A stretch of DNA of 64,000 bases from G963663365 sp963663365 (GCA_963663365.2 CAXXIH010000001.1:1426001-1490000), one strand, 5' to 3'; shown: positions 42,023 to 51,455, counted from the stretch's first letter. Notes: a model not told the origin generated them from the letters alone. Numbers and translations: made by a program.

Positions 42023-42661
42023 CTATTTGGATGATTTCCGGATTTTCCCGGCAACGCCCGGTGTTGTTCCGCTTCGCCAGGGGCACGGCGAGAGTGCCGC
42101 ACGTGTGGCCTCGCCCAATCCACGAAAGACCGCTTCCCAAAGGTGGTGTGGATCCTCGGCTGCCAATAGATCGATTTGCAGGGTTAAAGGGCCGCCTTGG
42201 GCCAATCCACCCAAAAAGGCGATCAGGTCCGCGCTATTCATATCTTCGACGCGCTCGGTGATTTTTACATTCGCCGGATTGAAATAGAAACCGGAGCGAT
42301 ATTCAAATGAGATACCAACACGAGCGGCGGCCTCATCAATCATCCCGAAACTGCTTCCCGCACCGTTTGCGCCATCGGGCGTATCCACCAATTGATAAAA
42401 AACCTGAGATAACGCCTGGCCAAAGGCCATGCCGCTGTCTTCAGTGATTACGTGATCAAGACGGTAGCCGGTGAGATTCACATCAAGGCCGTAATTTAGG
42501 CAACTGCGCCAAGCCCACTGTTCGATCATGTGGGAGAAAAAGTTAATCGGCGTCTTAATCTTGCTTTTCAGTTCAGAATCGCGTGAGCCTCCGGCGATAG
42601 TCGTCCGAATCTCGGATTCTTGTGAAATACGTTCTGTTGTGACTGTTTTAAATTGGAACAT
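42023..42661 (-). CDS. Diverged HisB-like dehydratase (imidazoleglycerol-phosphate dehydratase family)
   Basis: The 212-residue protein follows the IGPD fold in order. The family's metal motifs compare as follows: FFSHMIEQ keeps His44; LDHVITED keeps His70 and Glu74 but has Val71 where the second His should be; LTLQIDL has Gln162 where the LHI histidine should be; EDPHHLWEAVF keeps His172, His173 and Glu176. So two of the usual manganese ligands are gone, and the MDEAAARVGISFEYRS region is diverged too. Either it is a paralogue with a new role or the enzyme works with an altered site. No other his gene is nearby. Confidence 0.65.
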   Translation of the reverse strand: MFQFKTVTTERISQESEIRTTIAGGSRDSELKSKIKTPINFFSHMIEQWAWRSCLNYGLDVNLTGYRLDHVITEDSGMAFGQALSQVFYQLVDTPDGANGAGSSFGMIDEAAARVGISFEYRSGFYFNPANVKITERVEDMNSADLIAFLGGLAQGGPLTLQIDLLAAEDPHHLWEAVFRGLGEATRAALSPCPWRSGTTPGVAGKIRKSSK

Positions 42662-42834
42662 GATTGGCCTCGCCTATCAGTATCGGCTGTAGCCTGCCAT
42701 AGCCAAAGCTTTCCCGGAACGGATGGGCTATCAGGCAGCAGAGGCATAACGAGCCATTGCCCGGTGTTGCGAAGTGAAAGACGGCCTCATATTCTGACTC
42801 TTTCCGAAATGATCATATTAAGAGCATCGATGCA

Positions 42835-43383
42835 ATGAACGTGAATCCTGTTATTGCCGTCTTTGGAAGTTCTAATTCAAAATTACCTGAAAACGTTGCC
42901 GAGATGTCCGAACGGCTGGGTGAAGCCATTGCAGCCAAGGAGTGGAGTTTGGCTACCGGTGGCTATAGCGGAGTGATGGAAGCCGCTTCACGCGGGGCGC
43001 ACAAACATGATCCCAATGCGCATGTGATTGGTGTAACGACCGATATTTTCCAACACCGTAGCGGGCCCAACCGTTATGTGAACGATGAACGGATTCAGCA
43101 GGGGCTACTCAACCGAATCGGATGCCTCATGCAGGATGCGGACGCTTATGTATTAATTTGGGGCGGTATCGGCACATTGGCAGAACTGTTTTTGGCCTGG
43201 AATCTTATTGCTACGGGGTGGGACAAGCCTTTGGTCGCTATCGGGCCATGGTGGAATCCGCTTTTAGATGCCATGCAGGCTGAAATGGAGATATCCAATA
43301 AAGCGAGGGCCGTGATAACGGTTGTGGATACGGTTGAAGAGGCGATGGAAGCGCTTGAAAAACGCCTAAAACCATCTTTGTGA
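42835..43383 (+). CDS. LOG-family protein (lysine decarboxylase-like nucleotide-binding fold)
   Basis: The 182-residue protein has the Rossmann start IAVFGSSNS, GGYSGVMEAASRGA, and WGGIGTLAELFLAW, which takes the place of the PGGxGTxxE motif of LOG phosphoribohydrolases. The family cleaves ribose-5'-phosphate from nucleotides or cytokinins; the substrate here is unknown. The gene is divergent from the HisB-like gene by 173 bp. Confidence 0.85.
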   Translation: MNVNPVIAVFGSSNSKLPENVAEMSERLGEAIAAKEWSLATGGYSGVMEAASRGAHKHDPNAHVIGVTTDIFQHRSGPNRYVNDERIQQGLLNRIGCLMQDADAYVLIWGGIGTLAELFLAWNLIATGWDKPLVAIGPWWNPLLDAMQAEMEISNKARAVITVVDTVEEAMEALEKRLKPSL

Positions 43384-43414
43384 TATCCCGATTCTGGTGA
43401 TTTGAAATGTTGAA

Positions 43415-45844
43415 TTAAATATCATCCCGAAAGGTGACTATCGTTACTCCATTTCCGCCTTCGTGGTCCAGGCCATTGCGGAATTTTCTCACGTACTTGA
43501 GTTTTTGCACCATGTCCCGGACCATTTTACGGAGCACGCCGAATCCTGCGCCATGGCATACGCTCACATAAGGGTGTCCGGTCCGGTATGCCTGATCTAG
43601 ATAACGCAAAACGATGGGTTCTGCATCTTCACGAGTCATACCGTGGATATCGATCTCCATGGGCACTTCAGAACCGGATCCGAATGAAACCTGTGGGACA
43701 TGTTCTTCATCTTTTTGAGGTTTATCGAGAATCCTGTCAATTCGTTTGCGGGATACACGGATATTTAAGCCGTTTACGACAACTTCGACTTCATCCCGCT
43801 TTTTGTTGTAGGCGAGAATTTCGCCGGAACCGCCGAGCCCCATCAACTCGACATGCACGCCGGGTTTGAGATGTTTGGCAGGGATGTCTTTATCCGGTAA
43901 GGCCGCGGCTGTGGGTGCAGGAGGCTTTTCTTTCATTTCTTCACGAACATGATCCAAACCTTCTTGGATTGTTTTTAAGGCGGATTGTGGCTCCGGTTTT
44001 TGAGCCGCTTCTGCGGCAAGATCATCGAGGCGTTTTTTCCAAGTATCCCGGAATCGCCGTTCCACCTCTTCTAGTTCCTCCAGCCGCCGTTCAAGTTCTT
44101 GCAGGAGACCTTGGGCTTTTTTTTGCCCCCGTTCAATTATATCACGGGCTTGATTGTTGGCCTTCTGCAATTGGCGTCTGCTTTCCTCACGTACGCGTAC
44201 GGCTTTTGTGAGTTCTTCTGCGGCCAGCTGACGGTTGGCTTCCGCGTCTTTTATTTCGGCGCTGAGGCGGTGCAAGAGCTCTTCGGGTTGAGCCGCGCCG
44301 TCTTGGTGGTTTTGGACCGCGCGTTCAATCACGGTTTCCGGCAATCCTAACCGCTGGGCGATACGAATAGCATTACTGCGTCCCGGCAGGCCGATATTGA
44401 AACGGTAGGTGGGCATTAACGTTTCTTCGTTAAAATCCATAGCTCCGTTTGTCGTTTTTTCGCAGTTATGGGCGAAAACTTTGACCGAATCTAAATGAGT
44501 TGTGACAACAAAATCGACTCCTGAATCGACCAGCGCTTGAAGAATCGATGTTGCCAATGCGCCACCCTCAATGGGATCCGTGCCTGAACCGAACTCATCC
44601 AAAAGAATCAACATGCCCGGCTTGGCACGATCCAATAGGGCGCGGATATGCATCATGTGAGATGAAAACGTGGATAGATTTTGCTCGAGGCTTTGTTCAT
44701 CGCCAATGTCAGCGCCGATATCCGTGAACCACGGCAATTCTGTTTCTTGCTGGGCGGGAATGTGCAGACCGCTCTGGGCCATTAGGCATAAAATCCCGAT
44801 GGTCTTTAGAACTACAGTTTTGCCGCCTGTGTTGGGGCCCGAGAGAATCAGTCCATTCCAATCGGATTCCATGGAGAGATTAAGGGGAATAACGTTTTTT
44901 GCGCCCAGGTGTACAGCCAACAAAGGGTGGCGGGCATTCCGAATATCGAATGAACCACCCGGCACCAATTTGGGTTCAACCATATCGAGCAGGATGGAGT
45001 AGCGGGCCTTGGCTCCCAGAAAATCGAGTTGGGCGAAAATGCCCTGATTGGACTGCAAATCGTCCGCGGTTTCCCCGATGAATTGTGTCAATTCGCGGAG
45101 AATCCGTCTGGTTTCCATTTCGTCTTCTCTGCGCAGGTCTTTAAGTCGATTGCCATCCTGCACAATCTGCATCGGTTCGATATAGACGGTCGTCCCACTG
45201 GCGGAGCGGTCGTGAAGAATCCCTGCGACCTTATTTTTATAACGCGCATCAATTGGCAGGACATACCGGTCTTCGCGGAGCGTATAGATTTTTTCGACCA
45301 GGTATTCCTTGAGATGGCCGCGCATCATACGTTCAAGACGCCGGACAATCCCTGCCCGTAACTCGCGGATATCCCGGCGGAGACGGTTGAGTTGAGGAGA
45401 CGCGCCATCACGCACCTGCGCAAATTCATCTACGACAGAGTGGATTTTCTCCGCCACTTCAGGATGAGGAATCAGACGAATCCCATAATGGCTGATGTGT
45501 TCGGCTTTTTCCTTGATTTCACGCAGGGCGTTGCGTATACGATCCGCTGCTTCAATAGATGAAGCAACGTCCAGCATCTCTTCAGGCAATAAAATTGCAC
45601 CGGGCACGCGGCTGCGGCGAAGCGATTCAGCGATATCCCGTACAAGACCGAGAGGCGGCTCGCGGTTGATTTCCCAAAGCGAGCGCATTTCGCTTGTTTC
45701 CCGGAGATCGTAGCGTACGCTTTCCACGACTGTGCCCGGTTCGAGTTCATAGGCGAGCGCCTTCCCCAGGTCCGTGCTGGCCAAGGTGGCCAGCTTGTCC
45801 CGAACCTTATCGAACTCGAGTATCTTGAGAGTGTGCGTATCCAT
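43415..45844 (-). CDS. mutS2: MutS2 endonuclease with Smr domain
   Basis: The 809-residue protein has the MutS core without a mismatch-recognition domain: the ATPase P-loop is SGPNTGGKTVVLKT (335-348), followed by DIGDEQSLEQNLSTFSSHM and the signature LLDEFGSGTDPIEGGAL. A long coiled coil follows, then the C-terminal Smr nuclease domain (about 730-809) with IDIHGM and CHGAGFGVLR. MutS2 suppresses recombination or rescues stalled ribosomes, depending on the organism. Confidence 0.95.
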   Translation of the reverse strand: MDTHTLKILEFDKVRDKLATLASTDLGKALAYELEPGTVVESVRYDLRETSEMRSLWEINREPPLGLVRDIAESLRRSRVPGAILLPEEMLDVASSIEAADRIRNALREIKEKAEHISHYGIRLIPHPEVAEKIHSVVDEFAQVRDGASPQLNRLRRDIRELRAGIVRRLERMMRGHLKEYLVEKIYTLREDRYVLPIDARYKNKVAGILHDRSASGTTVYIEPMQIVQDGNRLKDLRREDEMETRRILRELTQFIGETADDLQSNQGIFAQLDFLGAKARYSILLDMVEPKLVPGGSFDIRNARHPLLAVHLGAKNVIPLNLSMESDWNGLILSGPNTGGKTVVLKTIGILCLMAQSGLHIPAQQETELPWFTDIGADIGDEQSLEQNLSTFSSHMMHIRALLDRAKPGMLILLDEFGSGTDPIEGGALATSILQALVDSGVDFVVTTHLDSVKVFAHNCEKTTNGAMDFNEETLMPTYRFNIGLPGRSNAIRIAQRLGLPETVIERAVQNHQDGAAQPEELLHRLSAEIKDAEANRQLAAEELTKAVRVREESRRQLQKANNQARDIIERGQKKAQGLLQELERRLEELEEVERRFRDTWKKRLDDLAAEAAQKPEPQSALKTIQEGLDHVREEMKEKPPAPTAAALPDKDIPAKHLKPGVHVELMGLGGSGEILAYNKKRDEVEVVVNGLNIRVSRKRIDRILDKPQKDEEHVPQVSFGSGSEVPMEIDIHGMTREDAEPIVLRYLDQAYRTGHPYVSVCHGAGFGVLRKMVRDMVQKLKYVRKFRNGLDHEGGNGVTIVTFRDDI

Positions 45845-45999
45845 AGTGAAACCGACTCAGAGGATAGTCATGGAACCGTCCGGAATGAACGAAAGCGCGT
45901 TATTTGGCTGTATTTCCATGTTTGCCGCCGCGCCCTCGCCGGGTTTTGAGATTTGCTGCATCCTTTTGTGGGCGATTTTGCCACTCTGAGACAGTCACG

Positions 46000-47130
46000 A
46001 TGCCTTCGATTTGGAGCTATAGCGATCCGCAAGACAAGGGCTACGGGCTCTTTAAGCGCCGTCTGTTTACGGCCTTTTCCGAATTCGGCTGGGACACATG
46101 CCTATTTGAGATCGAACTTGGTTCACCTGGATTTCAAGAGGCTATTGCCCATGAAGCGGAGACCTGCGGCGCAGATGTGATTCTGTTGATCAATCAAAAT
46201 GCAGCATCCTTTGCCAGTTATCTCCAACAACATCCCGGACCGCGACTATCCAAATCAAGAAAATTGACCTGGTTTCTGGATGATCCACAATTTCTTGTTG
46301 CTGCTCCATTTGAGAACCGGGAACATGTATTTGTCTTTGACGATACGTATTTACCGGCCGCCAAAGCCTGGGGAGGAGCATCGGTCGCACATTTGCCTTT
46401 GGCCGCCGATATGACCGAAGCGGGCCACATGCGGCCCGACTGGCAATGTCCTGTATCCTTTGTGGGAGGGCTTCAAGATCAATCCTACCGGCGAAAACAA
46501 TTGCCTCCGGAAATGGCGGATTATTGTTCGCGGCTAGTTGACTTGCATTTGGCTGACCGGCGGCGTTCTTTCCGGCAGCTTGTGGTCGAAGAGCCCTATG
46601 CGCCCGGCAAGCAAATCACCCTAAGCGGCGAGGTTTGTCATTTTCTCTATTGGGAAGCGAACATCAAATACCGTTTGACAATGCTTGAATCTCTTACCGA
46701 TTTCGGATTGGTGATTTATGGAAATGAGGACTGGATTCCTTTAACTGAAGGCAGCCCGCTACGGCAATGTTTTAAGGGGGAAATTGATCCCGTGCGCGAA
46801 CTGCCCGATCTATTTGCATCGAGCACAATCAATATCAATTTGCATAGTGTCCAGTGCCGGGGAAGTCTGAATCAGCGCGATTACAACGCACCGGTGGCTG
46901 GAGGTTTTTTGGTATCGGATTGGGTTCCCGGAGCGGGCCGGTTTTTTGATCCTGTTAGCGAAGCAGTCACGATTTCAGATGCCGGCGATTTAAAGCGAAC
47001 GGTTGAATACTATTTACAGCACGAAGATGAACGGACTTGTATTGTTGAGAATGCTCGGCGAAGAGTATTCGCGGAACACACTTATGCGCATCGGGTTGAA
47101 ACGATTCTCAAATATCTAGACAAGAAGTGA
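46000..47130 (+). CDS. CgeB-like glycosyltransferase
   Basis: The 376-residue protein has the CgeB layout: an N-terminal half with TWFLDDPQF, FVFDDTYLPAAK and LPLAADM, and a C-terminal GT-B half with INLHSVQCRGSLNQRDY, APVAGGFLVSDW and a tail of the type ADVGDLKRTVEYYL to RVFAEHTYAHRVETIL. Acceptor and donor are unknown; family members decorate spore coats or surface glycans. A start 96 bp upstream is possible, but that leader is Cys/Pro/Arg-rich and unlike the family. Confidence 0.82.
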   Translation: MPSIWSYSDPQDKGYGLFKRRLFTAFSEFGWDTCLFEIELGSPGFQEAIAHEAETCGADVILLINQNAASFASYLQQHPGPRLSKSRKLTWFLDDPQFLVAAPFENREHVFVFDDTYLPAAKAWGGASVAHLPLAADMTEAGHMRPDWQCPVSFVGGLQDQSYRRKQLPPEMADYCSRLVDLHLADRRRSFRQLVVEEPYAPGKQITLSGEVCHFLYWEANIKYRLTMLESLTDFGLVIYGNEDWIPLTEGSPLRQCFKGEIDPVRELPDLFASSTININLHSVQCRGSLNQRDYNAPVAGGFLVSDWVPGAGRFFDPVSEAVTISDAGDLKRTVEYYLQHEDERTCIVENARRRVFAEHTYAHRVETILKYLDKK

Positions 47131-47176
47131 TATTCGGTGTTTTTGTCCCGAATCCCTAAGAATTGCGAACAGGTTT

Positions 47177-48007
47177 TTACGCATTGGTCCGTTCGCAACT
47201 TTGCTCTATATCTTGAAGTTCGGTGATGGAAGGATTTTTGCCGCAAATCGGACAGTCAGCGGCCTTGGGGATTTTAACGACACGGGGACGCATATGCAGA
47301 ATATCGAAAACGAGAATTCTGCCGACAAGAGCGTCATCCAGGCCCAGAATCAGCTTAAGAGCCTCTGCGGCCTGCAAAGAACCAAGAACACCTGCAACGG
47401 CTCCCAGGATTCCCCCTTCTTGGCAACTGGGAACGGTGCCCGGCGGAGGTGGTTCACGGAAAATGCACCGGTAACAAGGGCCTTGCCCCGGCAGAATGGT
47501 TAGAATCTGTCCTTCGAACTGATAGACGCCCGCGTGCACCAAAGGTTTTTCCAACAACACACAAACATCGTTCATGAGATAGCGGGTAGGGAAATTGTCG
47601 GCGCCATCCACAATGACATCATAAGGTTCGACGATTGTCCGAGCGTTGTCGGCATTAATTCGATCAGGAACCAAGTTCACCTGAACATCCGGATTCAATG
47701 CTGTAAGTGTTTCTTTTGCCGATTCGACTTTGGGACGGCCCAGGTCGGAGGTTGAATGCAAAATCTGGCGTTGAAGATTTGAAAGATCGACCGTATCGCT
47801 ATCGACGATGCCAATTTGTCCCACGCCTGCCGCAGCCAAGTAAAATGCGCAGGGGGAGCCAAGACCTCCGGCACCGACAACAAGAACCTTCGCTCCGGCC
47901 AACCTGCGTTGGCCTTTGCCGCCCACACCGGGCAGGATCATGTTACGGCTGTATCGCTCGATCCGGTCATCGGTGAAATCAAAGGATTGTGGAGAAAGAT
48001 CAGGCAT
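47177..48007 (-). CDS. E1-like adenylyltransferase (MoeB/ThiF/HesA family)
   Basis: The 276-residue protein activates the C-terminus of a ubiquitin-like sulfur carrier (MoaD, ThiS or similar). It has RYSRNMILPGVGGKGQRRL, the ATP motif VVGAGGLGSP (43-52), DNFPTRYLMND, the zinc cysteines CYRC (178-181) and CPIC (252-255), and the conserved Cys195. The start overlaps the tusA stop by a few bases, which indicates coupling. Upstream in-frame starts would add a leader that is only the antisense-like reading of tusA. Confidence 0.88.
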   Translation of the reverse strand: MPDLSPQSFDFTDDRIERYSRNMILPGVGGKGQRRLAGAKVLVVGAGGLGSPCAFYLAAAGVGQIGIVDSDTVDLSNLQRQILHSTSDLGRPKVESAKETLTALNPDVQVNLVPDRINADNARTIVEPYDVIVDGADNFPTRYLMNDVCVLLEKPLVHAGVYQFEGQILTILPGQGPCYRCIFREPPPPGTVPSCQEGGILGAVAGVLGSLQAAEALKLILGLDDALVGRILVFDILHMRPRVVKIPKAADCPICGKNPSITELQDIEQSCERTNA

Positions 48008-48257
48008 TGGTTTGTTTCTTAATTGTGATACGGACACCTTCCGTTTCGCTGTGAATAGCCAGGATTTCTTGCCCGTCACGCTCAAGGCTTTTGGGCACAT
48101 GCTCGCTTGGCTCACCCTCATCGACCAAGATTTCGAGGATGTCTCCAAGTTCCATAAATTCGAGTTGCAGTTTTGCTTTTACATAATTCGTGGGGCAGGC
48201 TGTGCCTCGTAAATCCATGCATTTGTGGCGAAAGTCATCTGAATTTAAATCCGGCAT
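48000..48257 (-). CDS. tusA: TusA-family sulfurtransferase
   Basis: The 85-residue protein has the TusA motif DLRGTACPTNYVKAKLQL, with the sulfur-carrying Cys21-Pro22, then EILVDEGEPSEHVPKSLERDGQEI. TusA passes persulfide sulfur to tRNA thiolation, molybdopterin or Fe-S routes. GGAG stands 8 nt before the chosen ATG. It is followed directly by the E1-like gene, so the two form a sulfur-transfer pair, with the carrier protein itself elsewhere. Confidence 0.88.
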   Translation of the reverse strand: MPDLNSDDFRHKCMDLRGTACPTNYVKAKLQLEFMELGDILEILVDEGEPSEHVPKSLERDGQEILAIHSETEGVRITIKKQTNA

Positions 48258-48372
48258 TGCTAAACTCCATCCGGCGAATGCCACTGATCCTAGACGCCGC
48301 CTTTGTTTTCAATCCATTACTGCCCGAGATGGAGCCTGGTTCAAGACACATGCTCCTGGCATCCTCATTCCA

Positions 48373-49494
48373 ATGATAGCAATGTATCGCACCCTTTCGA
48401 TCTCACAAACAATCCTCCAAGTACATCCAACCCTGCGATTGGGACTGACTCTGAGTGCCCTGTTGATGCTCATTTTGTGTCATGATTTGCCCGCTCAAGA
48501 AGGTCCCCCCCTACCTAACGATATGCAGACCAAGAAACTCAAACCATTGCAGCCCGGCGTTGCGATTGGATTGGTGTGTCCCGCCAGTCCCATTGATCAA
48601 CCTTCTCTCGAGCGTGCCAAACGCTATTTGGCAGAAAAGGGCTATAAGCCGGTATTGGGCAAGTCCCTAACGAAGCCGTTTTTGTGTGACTTGGCAGGGA
48701 CAGACAGCGAACGTCTGGACGATTTGAATGGATTTATTCGCGATCCTCAGATTAGAGCGATCATGTGTCTGCGTGGCGGCTATGGCGCCATGCGGATACT
48801 CGATGGCTTGGACTATGAGGCCCTGAAGCGCGATCCGAAAATCATGAGTGGATTCTCGGATATAACCGCCCTGCATATGGCGATCTACAGTAAGACCGGC
48901 TTGGTGACATTTCATGGTCCCGTCATTGGGCGGGGGTTTGGCTCTAGTGGGCTGAGAAAATTTACGGAGCGTTCATTTTGGGGGATGCTCACCGGCGATG
49001 CAGTTCCGGGTGCGGCATCTTTTGTTGATGCTGAGGATTGGCCCGGACGCTCTTCTCTGAAAGCGATGGCGGCCGGGAAGGGCGAGGGCGTGTTGATTGG
49101 TGGCAACCTGTCTTTGGTCGCGGCTTTGGAGGGGACTCCCTACGCGGTCCCCCGTGACCGGGACGTGCTTCTATTCCTGGAAGAAGTCGGTGAGCAGGCC
49201 TATCGCGTTGACCGAATGCTGACTCAGCTCATTTTGGCGGGCACATTCGAGCGGGTTCGCGGAGTGCTCTTGGGCGCACATAGCGCTCCGAAGGGCAAGC
49301 CTGAGGAACAGTCCATGATCGATGGCGTTTTGCGTGACCGGCTGATGGGATTGGGCGTTCCGGTAATACAGGGCGCACCTATTGGGCATCAGTCCTATAA
49401 TATGACGGTTGCCCATGGAGCGAATGCGGTTCTTGACGCAGGCGACAAATCGCTACGCTATACCGAATCATTCTTTGAGATGGAATCGAAATGA
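48373..49494 (+). CDS. ldcA: LD-carboxypeptidase (peptidase S66)
   Basis: It trims the terminal D-alanine from tetrapeptide stems in peptidoglycan recycling. The core carries LVCPASPIDQPSLERA, CLRGGYGAMRILDGLDY, FSDITALHMAI (likely region of the nucleophilic Ser), LFLEEVGEQAYRVDRML and GAPIGHQ. In contrast to the cytoplasmic enzyme, a hydrophobic N-terminus (about residues 18-36, LRLGLTLSALLMLILCHDL) suggests export. The start is uncertain: this ATG or the one 9 bp later; upstream frames are unlike the family. Confidence 0.85.
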   Translation: MIAMYRTLSISQTILQVHPTLRLGLTLSALLMLILCHDLPAQEGPPLPNDMQTKKLKPLQPGVAIGLVCPASPIDQPSLERAKRYLAEKGYKPVLGKSLTKPFLCDLAGTDSERLDDLNGFIRDPQIRAIMCLRGGYGAMRILDGLDYEALKRDPKIMSGFSDITALHMAIYSKTGLVTFHGPVIGRGFGSSGLRKFTERSFWGMLTGDAVPGAASFVDAEDWPGRSSLKAMAAGKGEGVLIGGNLSLVAALEGTPYAVPRDRDVLLFLEEVGEQAYRVDRMLTQLILAGTFERVRGVLLGAHSAPKGKPEEQSMIDGVLRDRLMGLGVPVIQGAPIGHQSYNMTVAHGANAVLDAGDKSLRYTESFFEMESK

Positions 49495-50372
49495 CCTGTT
49501 TATCCTTTGTGCGCCGGTTTATCAGTATTGCAGCAATTTGCTGTCTTTCTCTTATTATACTGGCTGGGAATGTTTTGGCCGTAGATACATCCGGCCTCGA
49601 TAACACAACGATACAGTTTGTTCAGCAGGCGGAACGGGCCGCACTTGAGGGGAGGGAACGAGAATTTATTAAACCCTATGAGCAAGCCCTGCAACGAGTC
49701 GGTCTGTTGCCTCAACTTTCCGAACTGGAGCGTCTTTATTTGGAAAACATTGAAGATGTCGCCCGGTCTTTAGGTGCGCATGCCGATTATTTGGCCCGAT
49801 GGAAAGATCCCACCAATACCGAGTTGCGAATCGATGAGGTTCTCAGGAGAGCAGCCGAGTTGTTGCTTCTGACTGATGAGGAAATTTTTATCAGCAAAGT
49901 CAGGGCAATCAATTTGGCTATCGATCGGATTTTGGAGAATCCCATCCGGCCGCAAAATGAAATCCCCGGAGCAGGTGTTCAATCCAGTGAACCTGCAAAT
50001 AAAAGGTATGCGACATTGGTTATGTGCGGGCGGGCAGCCTATTCACAACGGGAGTATTCCCGTGCACAACGTTGTTTTGAAGAGGCGCAATTGCTTCAGG
50101 CGGGCACAGGGCCATTGCAGCAGATCGAAGGGGCTATTTTGCTTTACAAAGCCCGTTCCCGGGGAGCAAAATCGAATGAGGCCGGCTCTGCGCAACTTTA
50201 TGATTCAGCGCTTCGTTTAGAACTTTCCGATTCCCTGCGTGCCTTTGTGCTCTGTGAAATTGCTTTGGGAGAGTGGAATGGGGATGAGCAAAGCGGAGCG
50301 GCCAAAGAACTTCTTGAACAATTCAGCGATAGTCCGGAAACGCTGAAATTGCGCAAGTCGGGGGCGTATTGA
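49491..50372 (+). CDS. Secreted TPR-like protein, unknown
   Basis: The 293-residue protein has a signal peptide (about 1-30, ISIAAICCLSLIILAGNVLA) and a helical, TPR-like mature part (AERAALEGREREF, YSRAQRCFEEAQLL). Its ATG overlaps the ldcA stop as ATGA, so the two are coupled and it may act with the peptidoglycan carboxypeptidase. No family is recognised. Confidence 0.6.
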   Translation: MTCLSFVRRFISIAAICCLSLIILAGNVLAVDTSGLDNTTIQFVQQAERAALEGREREFIKPYEQALQRVGLLPQLSELERLYLENIEDVARSLGAHADYLARWKDPTNTELRIDEVLRRAAELLLLTDEEIFISKVRAINLAIDRILENPIRPQNEIPGAGVQSSEPANKRYATLVMCGRAAYSQREYSRAQRCFEEAQLLQAGTGPLQQIEGAILLYKARSRGAKSNEAGSAQLYDSALRLELSDSLRAFVLCEIALGEWNGDEQSGAAKELLEQFSDSPETLKLRKSGAY

Positions 50373-50448
50373 TCTTTTATCATGCTCTTGAATGATCTTT
50401 CCCCGATGAAAGAAATTGTGCGGGGATAAGACGAAAGCACTTTCCATA

Positions 50449-50475
50449 AGAAAACCCGGGAACAATTCCCGGGTT
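50449..50475 (-). terminator. Intrinsic terminator
   Basis: The stem AACCCGGGAA/TTCCCGGGTT is perfect with a 3-nt loop and is followed on the minus strand by TTTTCTTAT. It lies 48 bp past the stop of the 125-residue protein gene. Confidence 0.8.
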
Positions 50476-50522
50476 GCTTCATCACCAAATAGAATGGTTT
50501 ATGTCTATTGAGGCAATTGGCT

Positions 50523-50900
50523 CTAATAGGCGCGAGTTTGGATGTGTCCTTTTCCGGCCAGTCCAAGCTCCTTAAGAACACGCAAAAGGTCGTTATGGTT
50601 CTCTTTGGGTACGGCGATATAAACCGGAACCGCGGATTTTGTCTTCTGTGAAATTCGGGTAGCCAGATATTTAATTTCCTGACGTGAAGGACCGCTCTCC
50701 AGGTCTTGGCCTCCAAGTTTCACGATCCCTACCAATCCTTTGCCTGCCCTGGTGGCGATGACTGCCGGAGTATATTGACCGATCTTGTATGGCCGTTGGT
50801 AACCATCGAGGGGGGCGTGAGTAATTGTTGCACCCTCCCTCTTGAGTTCACCGATGAGGTCTTTCACCATTCCTCGACGCTTAACTTCGTCCTGGGCCAT
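50523..50900 (-). CDS. Unrecognised 125-residue protein
   Basis: The protein is alpha/beta-like with motifs VGIVKLGGQDLESGPSRQEI, AVPVYIAVPKENHNDLLRVL and a helical N-terminal part. No family is recognised by eye. A good terminator follows, so it is probably a monocistronic gene. There is no signal peptide or membrane segment, so it is cytoplasmic. It does not match ribosomal protein S6 in sequence, although it has about the same length and position next to small-subunit-sized genes. Confidence 0.55.
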   Translation of the reverse strand: MAQDEVKRRGMVKDLIGELKREGATITHAPLDGYQRPYKIGQYTPAVIATRAGKGLVGIVKLGGQDLESGPSRQEIKYLATRISQKTKSAVPVYIAVPKENHNDLLRVLKELGLAGKGHIQTRAY

Positions 50901-50996
50901 TCCAGTTTTCCTCCACTAAAACTCACACAACATTTATCCGGGCGGTTAGGTATTCCTAACCAAGTTTCCCGTCCAACGAGTTGCAGACGGTGTAAT

Positions 50997-51455
50997 CTAG
51001 TCAAATTGCCTGCGCTCTGCAACAACCATACGGTGCGTGCGGCCCTGAGCCTGCTGCGTCCCCCGGTCGATCGTCATTTTGCGCTCGGAACGGCGTCCAC
51101 CTGCTTTGCGTTCATTCAGCGCATCACGGATCGCTGCGGCGTGTGGATCATATCCATTCTTTTCAATCTCGTCCTCTATTGATTCGGGGACTTTGACTGA
51201 TTGCATTTCATTTTGTTCTAACCATCCCTTTTGAATCCAATTCTTAATAAAGGATGGATTGAGTTTGATACCACTTCGGGGTTCAACCGATTTTAATAGA
51301 TCAGTTTCAGGGATGTAGCCCGCACCCTGATCGTGGATGTATTCATAGACTCCCATCAAAACATCCAGTTCTTTTTCTTCACATGTCGGACAACTCAAAT
51401 CGAGGTCATCAATTTGGGCGGGCTTGTGGCAAATATGGCATCTTCTTGTGGCCAT
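50997..51455 (-). CDS. Zinc-ribbon protein, unknown
   Basis: The 152-residue product begins MATRRCHICHKPAQIDDLDLSC, with CxxC and CPTCEE pairs forming a probable zinc ribbon. A winged-helix-like middle follows (ETDLLKSVEPRSGIKLNPSF, KNWIQKGWL), and a basic, Gln/Arg-rich tail ends it. This plan suggests a nucleic-acid-binding protein. A start 60 bp upstream is possible. It is downstream of the sigma factor gene on the same strand. Confidence 0.6.
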   Translation of the reverse strand: MATRRCHICHKPAQIDDLDLSCPTCEEKELDVLMGVYEYIHDQGAGYIPETDLLKSVEPRSGIKLNPSFIKNWIQKGWLEQNEMQSVKVPESIEDEIEKNGYDPHAAAIRDALNERKAGGRRSERKMTIDRGTQQAQGRTHRMVVAERRQFD

